A stretch of DNA of 64,000 bases from Monarcha castaneiventris obscurior. Taxonomy: Eukaryota; Chordata; Aves; Passeriformes; Monarchidae. The translations under genes were made by a program, and so were the position numbers. Of this stretch, positions 1 through 14,600 are shown piece after piece. The stretch is taken from assembly GCA_026261815.1 (NCBI GenBank), contig JAMPIT010000856.1, forward strand, positions 14,972,001 through 15,036,000. Reading direction: 5' to 3'. Below the pieces are notes generated by a model. The model saw only the letters and a program-made list of their open reading frames with translations, ran no database searches and was not told the DNA's origin. Within the stretch, counting starts at the first letter, position 1; each line of letters starts with the position of its first letter.

Positions 1-3000
1 TAAATATTTTTCACAAGCATAAATTATTTCTGTAGATGGTGCAGTACAGGAGTTGCCTGTAGTTTGCCTCTTAATTGGTACCTTAGGAGATGAGGGAGAG
101 GGGAAGAGACTGCTCTGAAGTGTGTTCCATCACACCCAGGAGACAGCTGGTATCACTGATACCCCTTTCCTTATTTCTACCTGCTTCATCATTTTTTCTC
201 TAACCAATGTGAATGGTCACACTCTGGTAGCATTGTAGGTACAAGGTATTTCACTCACCCTGACACAGAGGAGTCAGTGCAGAGACAGAACAAGTCTACA
301 GCCACAATTTAGGGCGTGCAGCACGTGGGAGGGGTGCTCATGATAGAGCACCCACGTGCAGAGATGTAGCCAGTGTGCCACGGAAAATGAGATCTAAGGG
401 AGGAGCACTGGGGGACTGGAGCTCTGGAGGAGCCAGAGCTTGATGTCACCCTCACCCCTTTATAAAGGAAATTAGGCAGACTGACAATGAGAATGCTGCA
501 AAATAACATTTTCCCGAGGCAGAGCTTTGTGGGGAAAGCAATAATTAAAATCACACTGTGCACAAAAGCAAATGAAGAGCACAGGACTCAGGGCCTGCTG
601 GCAAACATGCTCCTTGAGACAGAGGCTGTCCAGGGCAGAACTGGGCTGTGAGTTCACCTGAGAGCTCTTGCCTGGCCAAGCTAATCATGAACTTCAGCAT
701 CTTGTTACAGCAGAGCCTTATTATTCTTTATCTGGCATCCCCTGCTTGGATGAACATAACTAGGCTATGTCTTCTGAGCAAATTATTGCCCATCTTCGTT
801 GCTTTAAAGTAATTCTTACCCACAGAGAGATTATTTCAATGAGTCAGAAATTAATAAACAGAAAGAAGTGACAAGCCGTGTTTGCTAATGGCACATCTCC
901 AGTCACAACAGGGACTCAGCCCTTGCTGGCACCTTCAGCTGTTAAACCCTATCTGTTAAAGAAAAACAGCTAAAAATCAGGAAACCTGATGAAGGTTCCT
1001 ATTGACTAAACAAATTATACAACCTATAAATTTTCTCAAAAATGGGTAATATTTCTGCTACAAGGTGCACAGGAATGGAAAATATTTCCTCGACCAACAA
1101 GTTGTTTTGAAGGCACAACAAAACAGAATATAGATATAAATCTTTACATCACCCACTGACAGCCTGCCTGTCTGGGTGTGGGGCACCTGCTTTGATTTAG
1201 CAGCTTGGCCCCCTCTAAGGCCAAGGCCCAGAGCCTTGAAGCAGCTCCATGTGAGCAGGAGACAGCAGAAACAGCAGCTTATGGACCCCAGCCTCTGTGG
1301 TGGGGAAGGAAGGATAAGCATCAGCCACTTGATTTCCATGAGTAGTTCCAAAGGAGTTCAGGTCTTCAGCTCACTGCTATTCCAAAATAAAACATCAAAC
1401 ATGCTACTTCAACAAACAGGGGATGCAACTTCACAGAGCCAATATTAAATCAGTAAACTAAAAAGAAAAAACAACCCAACAAAAAAACCCTCAGTTGTTT
1501 GTTTCCTTTCCTAAGCTTTAAGGAACTAGGTCTTACAGCTCTGTGTACTGAACATGCTTGTTCAGCAATGGTTTAATGGGGACACTGTACCAACTTTTGA
1601 ACTCTGATTATGGTGGTGCTTAAAGGTTTTCAGTCAGGAGGAGTTTTCAGTCCCTGCACACATCACACAATACATGGCTTGTCCTACACACACAGAGCAC
1701 ACACCCTAAGTGCAAACACTTGCCCATGGGACAGGCTGCTTTATGGCTTAATATGCTTATGGTTGTAATAAAATTTATTTTAGGAGAAAGCAGTAAAACA
1801 AAATTTACAGAGTAGAATAATGGGATAATTATGCTCTAAAACCAAATGGGCTTTCTTTATGTCACCGTTTCATAAAGTCACAACAATTTATTACAGCAGT
1901 ACCTCAACAACCTCACTACCTATTGGTCAGTTGCCACTTCCATTATAAATTCTGCCTTTCAAGACCTTCATAGAGTGCAGCAATTCCAGCTTGTATTAAA
2001 CTAAAACTTGCCGTATCGACAAGTTATCAGCACAAATGCAGCTCTCCACACCTCAAATGGCTAAAATCCATTTTTAGGATCAGGATATATTTGGGAGAGA
2101 GGGAGTCAGGGGTAGGTTTGCTTGCAGGAACACAAGAGAACAATAAGACAATATTAGCTACAGAAATATCACAGCCTTTTTGAGGCTCTAAGTGTTTCTG
2201 GCATTGCAGGGATAAGGAATGGAACAGATCCTTAGGCTGGGTAAAGTAAAGCCTATGGAGCCAAAAGTAGGGGCAGGGGGGAAGAGGGAGGAAGCGCAGT
2301 TATTTATGTACTAGGAATAATGCAGTACCCTGTATTTTACAGCTTAGACAGGGAGGCCATGCCCTGAATTTCTTGTATATGCAAAATTTTTATTCACTGT
2401 AAGTTGAGGAACCATGAGCAGCTTCTTAAGTGAAAGAAGAGACAAATGAGGCAGGAAAAAAAAGAAATTAAAGCACCAATAGGCTCTCAGCTCTGTATCA
2501 GTATCCTCACATAAACAGTAATCTCATAAAAATTAATCTCAGACATTTTTTCAAGAGAAAGTCAGGAGCATTCTGTAACACTTAGCATGCAAATGAGACA
2601 GTAGTAACACATGCATTCAGCCTGAACACTTGATAAGTTCCAAGTTTTTGAAATGAGTCTTACAGAAACAGATACTGTTATTTCTCATTCCTCCAATTGT
2701 TCCTTGCTCCTGCTTCCTTTAGAAGCAGCTGAAGGTTCAAAGTTAGCTCTGGGATGCCTCCCTCAGCACAATCTCTTTCCCTTTGCTCTTCTCTTTTGGG
2801 CAGAAGCAGCCAGCCCAGGGCCAGCAACAGCTAATCAGCCTTGGGAAGGCAAAACCCAGACTGCCCCTCAGTGCTGGGAGTCCTGTTCTGGCCCTGGGGC
2901 AGGGGCAAGATGCTGCTGGAGATTCCAGCAGTGCCAGCCAGAGTCCAGCCACCAGCTGAGCTGCACATCTGAGAGCCAGGAGCGATCCCAGTCAGGCAGA

Positions 3001-6000
3001 GAGCCCCTTCTCTGGACCCAGCAACAATGCAAATCTTCCAGGCAAGAAGAGACTTCATTATTCCATTTCAGCAAAACCATTTACAAGTCCATTCCACACA
3101 TTACCTGTAACCTTGTGCATGCTTCTTTTGTGTCTGGCTATTAGAATTGAGTTGGCACCCAGCACGTGCAGTATTAATCAGGAATCAGTACCACTGTCCT
3201 GCTGGAGACATGCTACAGAGAAGAGTGGTACTACAGGATCATCTAGAAAATCACTACTTCCTTCCCCACACTGTGGCTGCAGGAAGTCCACACAGTCTAA
3301 ACTTCCATATTAATTCTGAAGCTTTCCAATTTACCACTTCTTCACATCAAATATAGATTAGTTTCTTTAATTGCCCTGTATAAATTCATAGCTGAAATGT
3401 TTGACTTGCCCAGAACAAGCTGTCTACCAGGATGATGTTTTGCAGCCAAGCAGAGAGCTTAAATGGATATTCAACTTAACTGCAGGCTTTGTTTCTCCAT
3501 ATTTCAAGGCTTATTCCTTAGTGTTTGTTGAATTATGCATTCTGAACACATCTTTAGATTGCCTGACTTCAAGTTAAGTGTTCTGTCATTCTTTGAAAAT
3601 AAACATGTTTCACTGTTAGCTTCTAGCTCCCTGCCACTCCTGCATGATTTTCCCATATTCCAAAAAACCCATGACAGGCAAGTCCCTTCAGGACATGAAA
3701 CACAAAACAACTCTGCTGTCTCCAGTCAGCATTTGGAGAATTACAATCTAGAAATATTTATTTGCAGATCAGAAACGTCCCTGGCAGTGAAGCAGGGCAC
3801 ATCTAGATGCAGCACAGATCTGCAGAGGCCCAGCCAGGGCAGGCTGATTCAGCTGACAGAGCAGGATGCTACCTAAATCATCTGGTGCTTACATGATTCA
3901 AGACCTCCTGTGTCAGGAAATTTTATTTGTGGCCACAAACTTTCCTCTAGAGCTCAGTGGGTGCATCAGCTCTGCCACCTCCCCACCCAGAGCCAGCACC
4001 ACTGCACACCTTCACACACAGGCAAGCCCAGCAAGAAGCCAAGCCAGGGAAAACAGTGGGAGCAGACATTTCACCCTGTGCCTCTGACTTCCCCCCAGAG
4101 CTTTCACCAGGAAAAGCAAATTGTCATTTCAAACCCCAGCCTCCTTTTGTCTTTGCTGCTATCAGGGTCTAGAGCGTGCAGTTTATTGGCAAATTATGAA
4201 TCACTCTCAGTCCATGCAACACCCTACCAGCCCAAGCTGCCAGACCTGATTCAACAGCCCATGTCATACTCCAAGGAGGAGCCTCTGGAATGCCCTTGCT
4301 CTCACCAGATCCTTAACATTCCCCTGATGAAGTTGTTCATATTTTTGTGTCATGATAAGTGCATAAGAGAAAACAGAACATATACCCAGAATTGATATCC
4401 CATAGCATATGGCAAATTGGATCAAGAGCTTAGTAAAGTGAATAAATTACATAGATTGGGATGCTTCTGATTTTATTATCAACTTTGAGCATCTGTTCTC
4501 CCTGAAAGCTGCACAACTTTTGCTGATAATGGCCTCCCCTCTCCTGCTTAGCACAGTCTATGATTCCATTGTCCAACTGATTGGATGTTTGCTAATGATT
4601 TTTCAACATCACTTATTCAGACATTATTGATTTTCAATTGCATCTAATTGCATGACATTCAGAACTCGCAGGTAAGAAACTTAGTATTCTGTGAGATGAG
4701 GTCAAAATAATAATGTTCAAAGTCCAGCAAGAGGCAGAAAACCCACTTCCATAAGTCATTATGCACTTGTGAGTACACAATACTTTTAGTGCCCCAAGTA
4801 AAGCCAACCAGCTCACAATGACATCCTAGCATTAGGTCTCACACCTGGATTTACCATCAAAGCAACACTGGTTCTGCCTAGGACAGTCTACTGAAATCCA
4901 TCCAGGACTTGAAAGGCATTTGCTGTGCTGATTTTTTCATTTTTATACCTCATTATTAGTAATGACAGGATAACCTTCCTAACTATTTCATAATTTGCTT
5001 TTAAACAAGTTCTACTTCGTATTTTTCTTTTACTTCATTACATGACAGAACTTGGCCTTTTTGAAGAAGTTCATTGCAACTCAATTTCTAATCTCTTCTT
5101 CAGGACTGGAAGACAGATTTCTGAGAACATAAATCAATGTGGAATGAAACAAATCTGCTCTACAGAACAGGATACACAAGAGGAACTGAATGTTCAGTTT
5201 AAGTATGAAGGCAACTTTAATTCAGCTGCAAAGCTGTGCTGCATCCTGCTTTGATAAAAAGGCTAGCACTGCACATAACACATCACTCGAAATGCCCATG
5301 TAGCTAGAACAGGAGCAGATATGGTTTTATCAGTTCAAAAGCATCTGATGAAGGGAACCACTGTCTTTTGACTAAGTTATGATAAAAATTAATAATGAAC
5401 ACCTACTGAAACCAAGACAGAGAATATTATATAGAATAGATGGTGAATGACACTATATATATACACACACACAGAGCTGAGATGTTGCTTTTTAAATAGT
5501 TAATGAATAATTAATGGTGCACTTGATGAAATGAATTTGCTTATTTTCATAATTTCCATACTGTCAAACCCTTTGCACCTACATCAAAAAAGGGACAGGA
5601 GAAGGAGAAGAAAACGGCAATTTGTTTGAAAGCCTGCTTCATTAATATTCAAGATCATCCATTTTAAAGCAGCCATTTACAAATCAAACAGTCAGTGTGT
5701 GCCATTTTGCATACCAACGATATTATAATATGAACAACATCAAATTTCAATTACAAGCACATGAAGCCAAAATCAGCTCTCAAGCAAAAGCAGGATAGAT
5801 GAACAAAAATGCTCTAAATTCTTAGTGTAGGACTTGATAGAACTGTTGAGCTTTTTCTCTGCTGGAAGCAAATTGTTCCTGTGTCCTGAGCATATCCTGT
5901 CTCTCAATCTGGCCACAGAAATACCCATCACAAGTGTTATGTAGAAACACTGGCAATTAGTAAACAGAGAATCACCATAATAAGCTAAGCCTAAGTACAA

Positions 6001-9000
6001 ACTTACTGGTAGCTCTTCATTTAGTTTAACATTTTCCAGCATTGTCAGTATTTGTTAGTGAACCAGTAAAGACAGAGATGCGTTCTTAGATATGGGAGCA
6101 AGACTAAAGTTCCCTCTTTAAATCCACGTAAGAAAACACAGAGTTTTGCAAGCTGTAAATGGAAGTGAGCTTTCCCTCCCAGCAAGGCTCTGCCAGAGTT
6201 TGGCAGGAGTTCCAAGTCACTTATAGTCTTCTCTGAAACTAGAAAAAAATTTATTGGAAATAATTGCAAGCTATCAGAAAGTCATCTAAATTTCAACTAC
6301 ACAACAAACAAATCCCTGGTGCTCAAGCATGTTTCCTGAAGATTCAGGCTCACTGCCAGTGTTGAAAGTGCTGCCAAAGCACCACAGACAGGATCAAAAA
6401 AAAAAAAAATTATCCAATCCACCTGCTGACATAGGGAACCTTCTTTCCATGTGGGTTTATGGCTGCACAGCAAGGAAAGGCTGTGCTATACCCCTCATTA
6501 TTATATCCCATTATATCATGTCTTTTGCTTTTATTGACAAACTTGGGTGCCTTACTCCATTTTGTGGTCAATATAATTTCCAGCTGAAGACAGCAAAAAG
6601 GTGCAGTTTTTAATAATAATAAAAAAAAGCAGATATTAGGTATTGATGTACGCTTCTAACTCTGTAATTCAGCAGATTAGCAGGGGTGGTATTCTCATTT
6701 CCATCTGCATTCTTCGTAATGTGTTCTAAGTACAGTTACACAAACTGCTTGATATTTCTGAATTAAGCAAAATGAGCCTCTTGTGGCTAGAGATATTTAT
6801 TATTCCAAGTATTTTAGGTTGTTAGGTTAACTTCATTTGGATTACTATCCACTGCTTGACGCCCTTAATATTCTTCATTGATATGCCTGATATGCTTGAT
6901 ATACTTTGTGTATCAGCCAAGGAGTTCCTCCCATCCGTGTTTTGCTGGGAGCACCCAGCATTAGAGAAGTCAAATCCTTTAACTCTGCTGCTGCATGCTC
7001 TGCAGTATTTGTGGTAATAAACGTTTGTCACTAAAAAGGTGACTGGGGAAATCACACCTTATTAGCAAAGCAAGCTTCTTGCTCTGCACTCAAAAAAGCA
7101 TCAGGTCTAATTATGAATTTTACAGGAACTGTGTGATACAGTAATTGGGATGAATTAGCAGTGCCTTCAGCAAGTTCCATTTAAAGAATATTAAGATAGT
7201 CAAAAGTAATATTCATTATATTTAGTCATTAGTAAATATTTTCAACTAATACAGTAATGGGGGAAAAAACAATTCCTAGAAGAAACACTTCTGTGTTTCC
7301 TGTAATTATTGAAAATCAAAATATATTTGGTAGAAAGCAAAGTAATTATTTGCTTGCACTGACAAACTTCATGGCTATGCAGGGTTAGGATTTTTCCCCA
7401 GCTAATGAAACCTTGCTTCAGGAACCAAACTCATTGCTCATTTCTTTTCTCCACTCCTATTCATTCCTTAGACTAACAAGCCATTATTCTAGAACCAAAA
7501 CATTATTCTGCCAGTGTGTAACTCTTAACACTTATTGCAACTACACACTGGCATTTGTAGTGCTGCACACTTTCTAAGGCCTTTATTGTGAATAACTTTG
7601 GAATTTGCTGCTCCTGCACCAACAACCAAGGACAAAAAAAAACCAACACAAGGACCCAGCAGCTGCCAATAGGCTACAGAGTGTTTACTGCTCTGGTTTA
7701 GCCCTTACTGCTCTTTTCATTCAAGAAAAGAACAAAGCAAAATTAATTCCCACTGGTTCTTTTGATTCAGACTTTTTTTTAATTGTCATGTCTAGTCTGT
7801 ATATGAGATGCCAGATAAAGTAGCTACAGCATCTTGTGATAACATCACATACAACAAACAGCATCATCATAAACCCGAGCATTTCTTTACCTCTGATATG
7901 ATTTGCACATTTTGTCCTTGCAAGCGTTAATTACCTTCTTTGCCCCTTTGCTTTTTCTTTGCAACTGTTATCACTGGAAGGTCATCACCCACATTCAGAG
8001 AATGCCAGGCTGCTGATAAGGCACTCAGTGAAGCCTTCCCATCTCTCCATCTAAGGACTGGGAGAAAGAGGGGGCTAGAAAAGGAATGGTGCCATTTGAA
8101 AGCATAATTCAGTGGCAAACTGAATGCCACAGCATCTCAAACGTGTAGCTCAGGTGTTCACTGTGCCATGGCTGCAGCCCTAGAGACATTCACAGTTTTC
8201 ATCAGGTTCTAAGAATCCTTTCATTCCATCATGCAAATTGTAATCAAGTATGTTGCTGGGACATCAAATCTGGCTGAAAACAATCTGAGGCAGATTTCTC
8301 AGACGGGATTTTCAAGGGCTCCAAGGAGTCAGGCACACACCTTCAAACAGGATTCAGTTTTATTAGAAAAACACTGGCCTCCCTCCCCAGCTCCAAATCC
8401 ACGCCTGCACTCAGAAGTTCCCAGGTGATTGTTTCTATGCTGCCATCCCTTTACAACAGCTCCTTCTAAGCTGACTGCTTGCAGGTTTAACTAGAGGCTG
8501 GAAAACTGAAGCTCAGCTTTATTCCTGAGGTTTAGCTTATCTCTATTGTAAAGGAAATTATGGAGCCTGAGAGTGCTAAATGTGCTAGGAAAACATGTAC
8601 CCAAATAATTACAATATGTGATTAATAAGGATTAAACATTAATAAAATTACTTGCAGAGGGTTCAGCCAGTTGCTGGTATCTTTCATGTTAATTAATACT
8701 TGGCGCTTTATAAATACTCAGCATACTCCATTGCAGTTGTACAAGACAGCTTCCAGAGCAATTTAGGTACCTGCTAATGAGAAAGAATGGTTGCCTGAGC
8801 AAAGCATGGGACTGAGCTGAAATACAAAGCTTCATTCCAAAACGTAAGAGGTGCCCATGATTCCCAAGAGCGTCTTTCACTTCAATGCCTTTGATTCCAA
8901 CCCATACTTAGTGCAGATTGTCAAACTTCTCCAGGTACAAGAGCTCTGCCAGACATATCCTTTTTTTTAGGACAATATCCTGTCTTGGGATTAGCCCCAG

Positions 9001-11390
9001 AAAAATATCAGTGCTTGTGTTTGAATATATAAATCTCTCTGGTGCACCTTTTCCACTCCCCAGAAAAAGACAGGCTTCATTCATTTTTCAAGATCTAAAT
9101 ACAAATTTGTGCCTTCTCTTCACACTAAATGCTGAAATGAGTTTGTCTGGCATCCTCATCTCTCAATGACCACCACAGCAGTCCCCATTTCAGCACAAAT
9201 CCTTTCCAGAAGGGACAACTGGGGCCTATTTAGCTTCAGTCTGGCTGTGTGGAACAATTCACTTGGACAGTCAATAATGCTACTCTCTAAAATGTCAGCC
9301 AAACACCACCAGAGACAGGAGAAAAGGCCTTCAGCCCAGACTAAAACACTGGCTTCTTCACTGCTGTGCACTTCAGATGCTCGTTTAAATAGCAATTAGG
9401 CACCCTGCAGTGGGTTTATGGTGGCTGCAGGATCATCTGACCTGTCAGGTGGCAAAAGTTGTCCCTGCTGACCCTGTATCATCAGACCTCCAGATCTCCC
9501 ATCACTTGGAACACTGCCTGCTTCTGTACATGGAAATCACCCACTGACATTTAGCATTTCATCTGTTCTTTTCCCAGTCACTCTGCAGATCACCTACTCA
9601 CTTTACCAGGCTGAAACAAACTCCCAAAGTCACACAATAAACGGGAGAGGGGCAACACCCACTCCTCCCCCTTAGAGCAATAAGGTGTTTGCCGTAGCAA
9701 TAAGACTTCTGAAAGAAACTTGATGCTCAAACTCGTTATTTTCCCACAAAAATGTAACTGCAACACTTAGGTCAGGTTGGCCTTAGAGGCCAGTCAAGGT
9801 GCTCCAGCTTTATTTCTGCAAATGATGAAACAATCTTTCATGCCGTAAGAAAACAACCATTCCTTGATAAAGTAGAACACCCTCACAGCTTTTCCATATC
9901 CTCTCTAGATCATCAGGATTTTTTCTGGTCCTGCTGAGCTCAAATGATGACAGTACTAGACAGGTTATCATCACACTGTCAGAGATTCTTCAAGCTGCCA
10001 GCTGCTGCTACTTCAGCCTATTTTTCAATAACCACAGCTCACCCTGCTGCCTGCCAAAGCCTCCCATTGCTGGAACAGCCACTGCCAACTGGCAGGATTG
10101 CTTCAGGGAGGAAAAGGCTTTGCTAATGTCTGCTGCCCCCCTCCCCAAGAGGAAGCATCACTTAGTGACAGGTCCCTGTCAGCCAGGAATGACTGGCAGG
10201 TTACTGGCATTCCTCTTGAGAACACATTTTGTTAATATGTGCTTAAAACTTCTAAAAGCCCACAGGTCAAAAAAGCTTAACAGTAGTTCTCTCCAAGTAG
10301 AAGGACGACTTGAGGTTAACTGCTTCCTTAATGTGCAATAGTAAAATAGATTTACATAGATAAAGTCCTTTGATTTTAAGTAGCACTTTTTCCTAAGATG
10401 GCTCCACCACAGAGCAGACGTGACCTAGTTTTGTTTTCTGTTTTGGGGCACATATTATTGGTGTTCCTATTAAAACAGCTCTTCTGCTTTGAGACCAAAA
10501 GAAGAGGGAGGAGGTAGAAGGCAGAACATCTAAGAGATGTCACTAAAAACCCTGAAGTTACTGCACAGCAATTTTGAATAGCAATATTTACAAAGGCCTA
10601 GGGAGTAGCAGGTTATGCATACTGCAGAAAACACAGAGTTTTGGGAATGGCTCTATGGCTCAATGCAAATTGAGAGCCACTTGTTAGTACTTCCTGCTGG
10701 AGGGCATATGTCATCACCACATGGCAAATCATGGAAGTGTGAAATAGGATCATTATCCACTCCTGCCCCCCATTCTGAAATAATGATAATGAAAACAATC
10801 TATTCCTCAGTCCTCCCAGGAACAGAAAGACTTGGAGAGGAACAAGAATATTAAAACAAAAAATACCAGGGGAGGAAAGTGATTTTTCAAAGTTAACTCC
10901 AAAGCAGTCTACAAGCTCAAGCACTTTCCTTGCAAGTGCATTTTCAGTTTAGTAATAATTAGATCCCCAGTCAAGAGAAGCAGTGCTCAGAGCAGCACTC
11001 ATTTACAGCAACTGCAGCACAGTGCAAAACAGCACCTGAAGAGCCCAGACTGAGCAGTGAGTCCCGAGCAGAGCAGAGGAGACCTTAGAACACATTTGCC
11101 ATGAGCCAGCTTTCCTAGTCTTACACAGCCCAGGAGTTTGCCACAGGCTCTTCCTCGCTTTCCAAGGAATCTCCAAACAGACACAGCAGGCTCCTGGAAC
11201 AGGGCAAGTAAGACATGCAAGACTGCAAGCCTGTAATTCACCATGCACAGAAGAAGAGCCCAGTACCAGGGAGCACCATCACAGCAGCTGGAAGCCAACC
11301 CTGCCCCTGCTCCCACACACAGGAGTGCTGAGGTGCAATGGTATCCCCAAAAATGACAAAGCTCCTCGTGGGAGGACTTAACACACTCAC
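1..11390. other. AT-rich intergenic desert, downstream of NOMO
   Basis: I find no credible coding exon here on either strand. The ORFs are short, low in complexity and lack recognisable domains or paired splice sites. The longest are 163 codons (2653-3144, +) and 161 codons (3910-4395, +). They lie in slightly GC-richer patches where stops are rarer, and their predicted proteins resemble no family I know. Simple sequence includes a TA/CA run at 5454-5473 and short poly-A tracts. XYLT1, a plausible syntenic neighbour, was looked for and not seen. Distant enhancers or a lncRNA cannot be excluded by eye. Confidence 0.6.
5454..5473. repeat. (TA)n(CA)n microsatellite
   Basis: A short alternating purine-pyrimidine tract changes from TA to CA dinucleotides. 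It lies in intergenic DNA and is probably length-variable. Confidence 0.85.
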
Positions 11391-11391
11391 A

Positions 11392-11665
11392 GGGAAGATT
11401 TTTTCCCCTAATATTTAATCTAAACTTACCCTCTGTCAGTTTAAACTCATTCCCACTTGTCACCTTGCCAGAAGTCCCCCTCCAGGACTCCTGTAGCCCC
11501 TTTCACCACTGGAAGATGCTGCAAGATCAGCCCAGAGCCTTCTCCTCTCCAGCCTGAACCCCCCCAGCTCTCAGCCTGCCCTCACAGGGGAGGTGCTCCA
11601 GCCCTGGATCAGCCCAGTGGCCTCCTCTGGACTTGTTTCAACAGATCTATGTCTTTCTTGTTTCT
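11392..11665 (-). mobile_element. CR1 LINE fragment, antisense
   Basis: Read on the minus strand, this matches the 3' region of avian CR1 retrotransposons as I remember it. The conserved block that reads on the plus strand as gagccttctcctctccagcc is present, followed by the 'ctcagcctgccctca' and 'ggaggtgctccagccctgga' blocks. On the other side lies the 'tttaaactga...agggtaagtttagattaaatattagg' segment. The typical terminal ATTCTATG octamer repeats are not seen, so the copy is truncated or eroded at its 3' end as well as 5'-truncated, as most CR1 copies are. Its presence supports a bird or other sauropsid origin. Ends are approximate. Confidence 0.85.
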
Positions 11666-14600
11666 TTTAGACTTTTTTTATGTTACAAAATGAAATTAAA
11701 TAACCATGAAAATCAATTAAAATAATTAAAAACCAGCAATTTACAGAAATCATTTTATTAAATTGAAAGTTCTTGTTCCTTTTTTAACATAATAGTACGA
11801 AATTTACTACAGAAGATATAACCAAAATTATTTATAAGAAAAAAATTACTCTGTCAGCATGTTTCTTTATTTCTAATATTTTAAAATGTGTTTTTATTGA
11901 AATCAACACTTCTTTATTAATTTAATTCATCACCATTTTTTTAGATTATTATTCCCAGTGCTAACCAGAGTATTCAGCTTCTGCAGTAAAAAATGTGATT
12001 ACATGCTATAAAGTCACCAAGTATTTTCATCTGGAATATAAATGGAAGTAACCTTTCCAAACAGAATATATTAACATATGCCAGAGAATCCACTGGTTAT
12101 TCTCAGACCTCTTTCCTTCAGTCTTTAATCACTAATGCTATCATTTTAAAGTCAGTTTTACAAATGACAAAAGGACCAATAGCTCTCCTGAGAATGTGGG
12201 ATTTTTGTCAATCCAGACAAAGTCTCACAAGTGTGTTATGTTCTAGTAATTAATTTTTAAGCAGAAATGTTGTCCCATTCCCTAAAATGATAAACAAAGC
12301 TGATTCTTTCAGCTCCTTGCAAATGAAATAATCCTCATCTGAGAAGTACAGATATGCAGATGGCCTATTATGTCTCATTCTTTCAAGCAGAGGGAAATTA
12401 GAAGGAACCAGAAACTAACAAATATCCCCAGGCAAGGTTTGCAGGACCCTGAAGAAAATGGAGAAGCACATCTGTTGCTCTTCATCTCTTGCAGTATAGA
12501 ACAAAACCGACACAGTGCACCTGAAAAAGGGTCATGAGAGGAGAAAGGGAACCGAGGAAGTTGTCAGGTGCTCAGGAGCTGTGTGGTCATGTTGTCTCAG
12601 AGACCAAATCTCTCTGATCCATTTTCTGTCAATAAAGCTCATGCTCCTGGCTTTAGGAGATGCCAAACTAAGGATTTCAGTGGCTGGATGTGGTTTCTGT
12701 CAGTCCCTTTTTCCAAGAGGCCAGAGGCACCACACTGTCTCCTCAAAGGTACATCCAGAGCCTCTGGTAGGGAATGGAGCACGTGAACACGCAGGAAGGC
12801 TTGGAGTGGGAATTGCTTTACCACAACCCTTTGCTCAAAAAAAGTAACTGGATTTGCTGTGATGGGAGAGCTGTGTAGAAACTGGTCTTAGTGATGGGGA
12901 TTTAATTATTCTGGTATTGACAAAAATGAGAATTAAAGGAGGAATCAACCTGCCGACTTCCACAGGCAGTAAAAAACAAGTTTATCTTTCACTGTGTATT
13001 GAGCTTGTAGCTATGATAAATTCAATAATGGTCTGGTGGGTGTTTAGTGCTTTATGATAACATATCATTTGGCTTCAAGCAATCATGGTCTTGGGCTATG
13101 AAGCTAACAAATAAGACTTCAGACAGCATCATGTTGCTAAGCTCAGATATTCCCAGAAATATGGCGTGAGAGGAGAGGGGAGAACAAGGAAGAAGTGATA
13201 TTTAAAGCAAACAGAGTAAATAATGCAATCAGGTTGATCCCAGCAACAGCAAAGCTAAAAGTGATAATGGAAGTTACTGGAGTAAAGCAACAACATATCA
13301 AATATAGACAGAAAGCAATTACAAAAGGTATAATAGAAAATTGAAAGTACAAGCTAACTGATATAAAAAGCTCACAAAAGCTCTGTAAACATTCAAGGGG
13401 GAAAAGTTGCTAATAATAATCCATGAAAGCTCAGGGAATACTAATCAGCTTTGAGCTGTTCTTCATTTGTACAAGGACATACGGGCCTATTCCAGGTTTA
13501 AATAAATGACTGAATGACAGAGATTAAACTCATTGATGTTCTTTTAAAAGTAAAAAAAAAAAAAAAGGTAAGAATTCTGGCATCAGTCAATAATACACCA
13601 GAAATAGATGTATTGGACTTTCAGAGATTTTCTAAAGCCACTAATCTATCTGCAAGGAAAACATGACTTACCACACATAAAGTGAACCCACCACTGGGTG
13701 TGATGTGGGCCAAGTCTGCTGTGCTCAGCTCAGGAAATTTGCTGCCTTTCAGGCCTTTTCTACATCACTCATTTTACTGCATTTACCTTTGCAAGAAGCC
13801 AAATTTAAATTACTTTCAGAGTGGACAAAAATAGAAGTACAGATGCTGTACAAAGCAAGGAATACTGAATAGCAGGAAAATTAGACACCAATCATCTCAG
13901 GGTTCAATTCCACATTCCAGCTCAGCTTTCCTGGACAAGGCTGTTACTTAGATTACTGGCAGGATTTCTAAAGCCATCTCACCTTCAAAAGCATCACTGC
14001 TTAGTCCCCATTTCCTCAGCACAAGGCTCAGAGGGGCACTCATGATTTATTAGAACTGCTAATTCTACAGTTGCACTTTCAGTATCTGAGTAACAAAATT
14101 CACATGAAGAAGAACAGCAGCAGGAATCAAACTGGTGTCTCAGATGGGCAATGCTGAAGGCCCACAGCTTTGCCTGTTTATTTTCCCAGTATGGACATGT
14201 GCTGATACAAAGGAAATTACATCAGGATAACAGCACAGCACTGAAGGGCCGTGCCAGAGGATGGCCTGTTTGCTGTCAGCCTCGACTGACTTAAATTTCA
14301 TCTCTTTCTTTCCTTGGTGGGTCCGAGAAGCTGGCAAGTTCATATTCTGCTGAGTAAAAAGTAACCTGGTAGGAGGTGGGGAGCCTGGGTCACCTCATTA
14401 GCACATAGAGAAGCAACATAGATTTGAGACATTTCCTCCTGAAATCCTACCCTCAGTAGGAAGGGAAGCACTCAGCTCTCTGTTTTAAGTACTTGTTTTC
14501 TTGCTTTTAAATCACATTTGGGGTTTTTTAAATTGCTGTATCTTTAACACTGTTGCTCATGCTAATCAAAAACACTTGTTCTTGGAGTGTGACAGCCATC

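Noticed and set aside
3910..4395. 161-codon plus-strand ORF in the left desert
   Set aside because: No recognisable family. Two other frames are also open over much of the same stretch, as expected from stop-poor composition.
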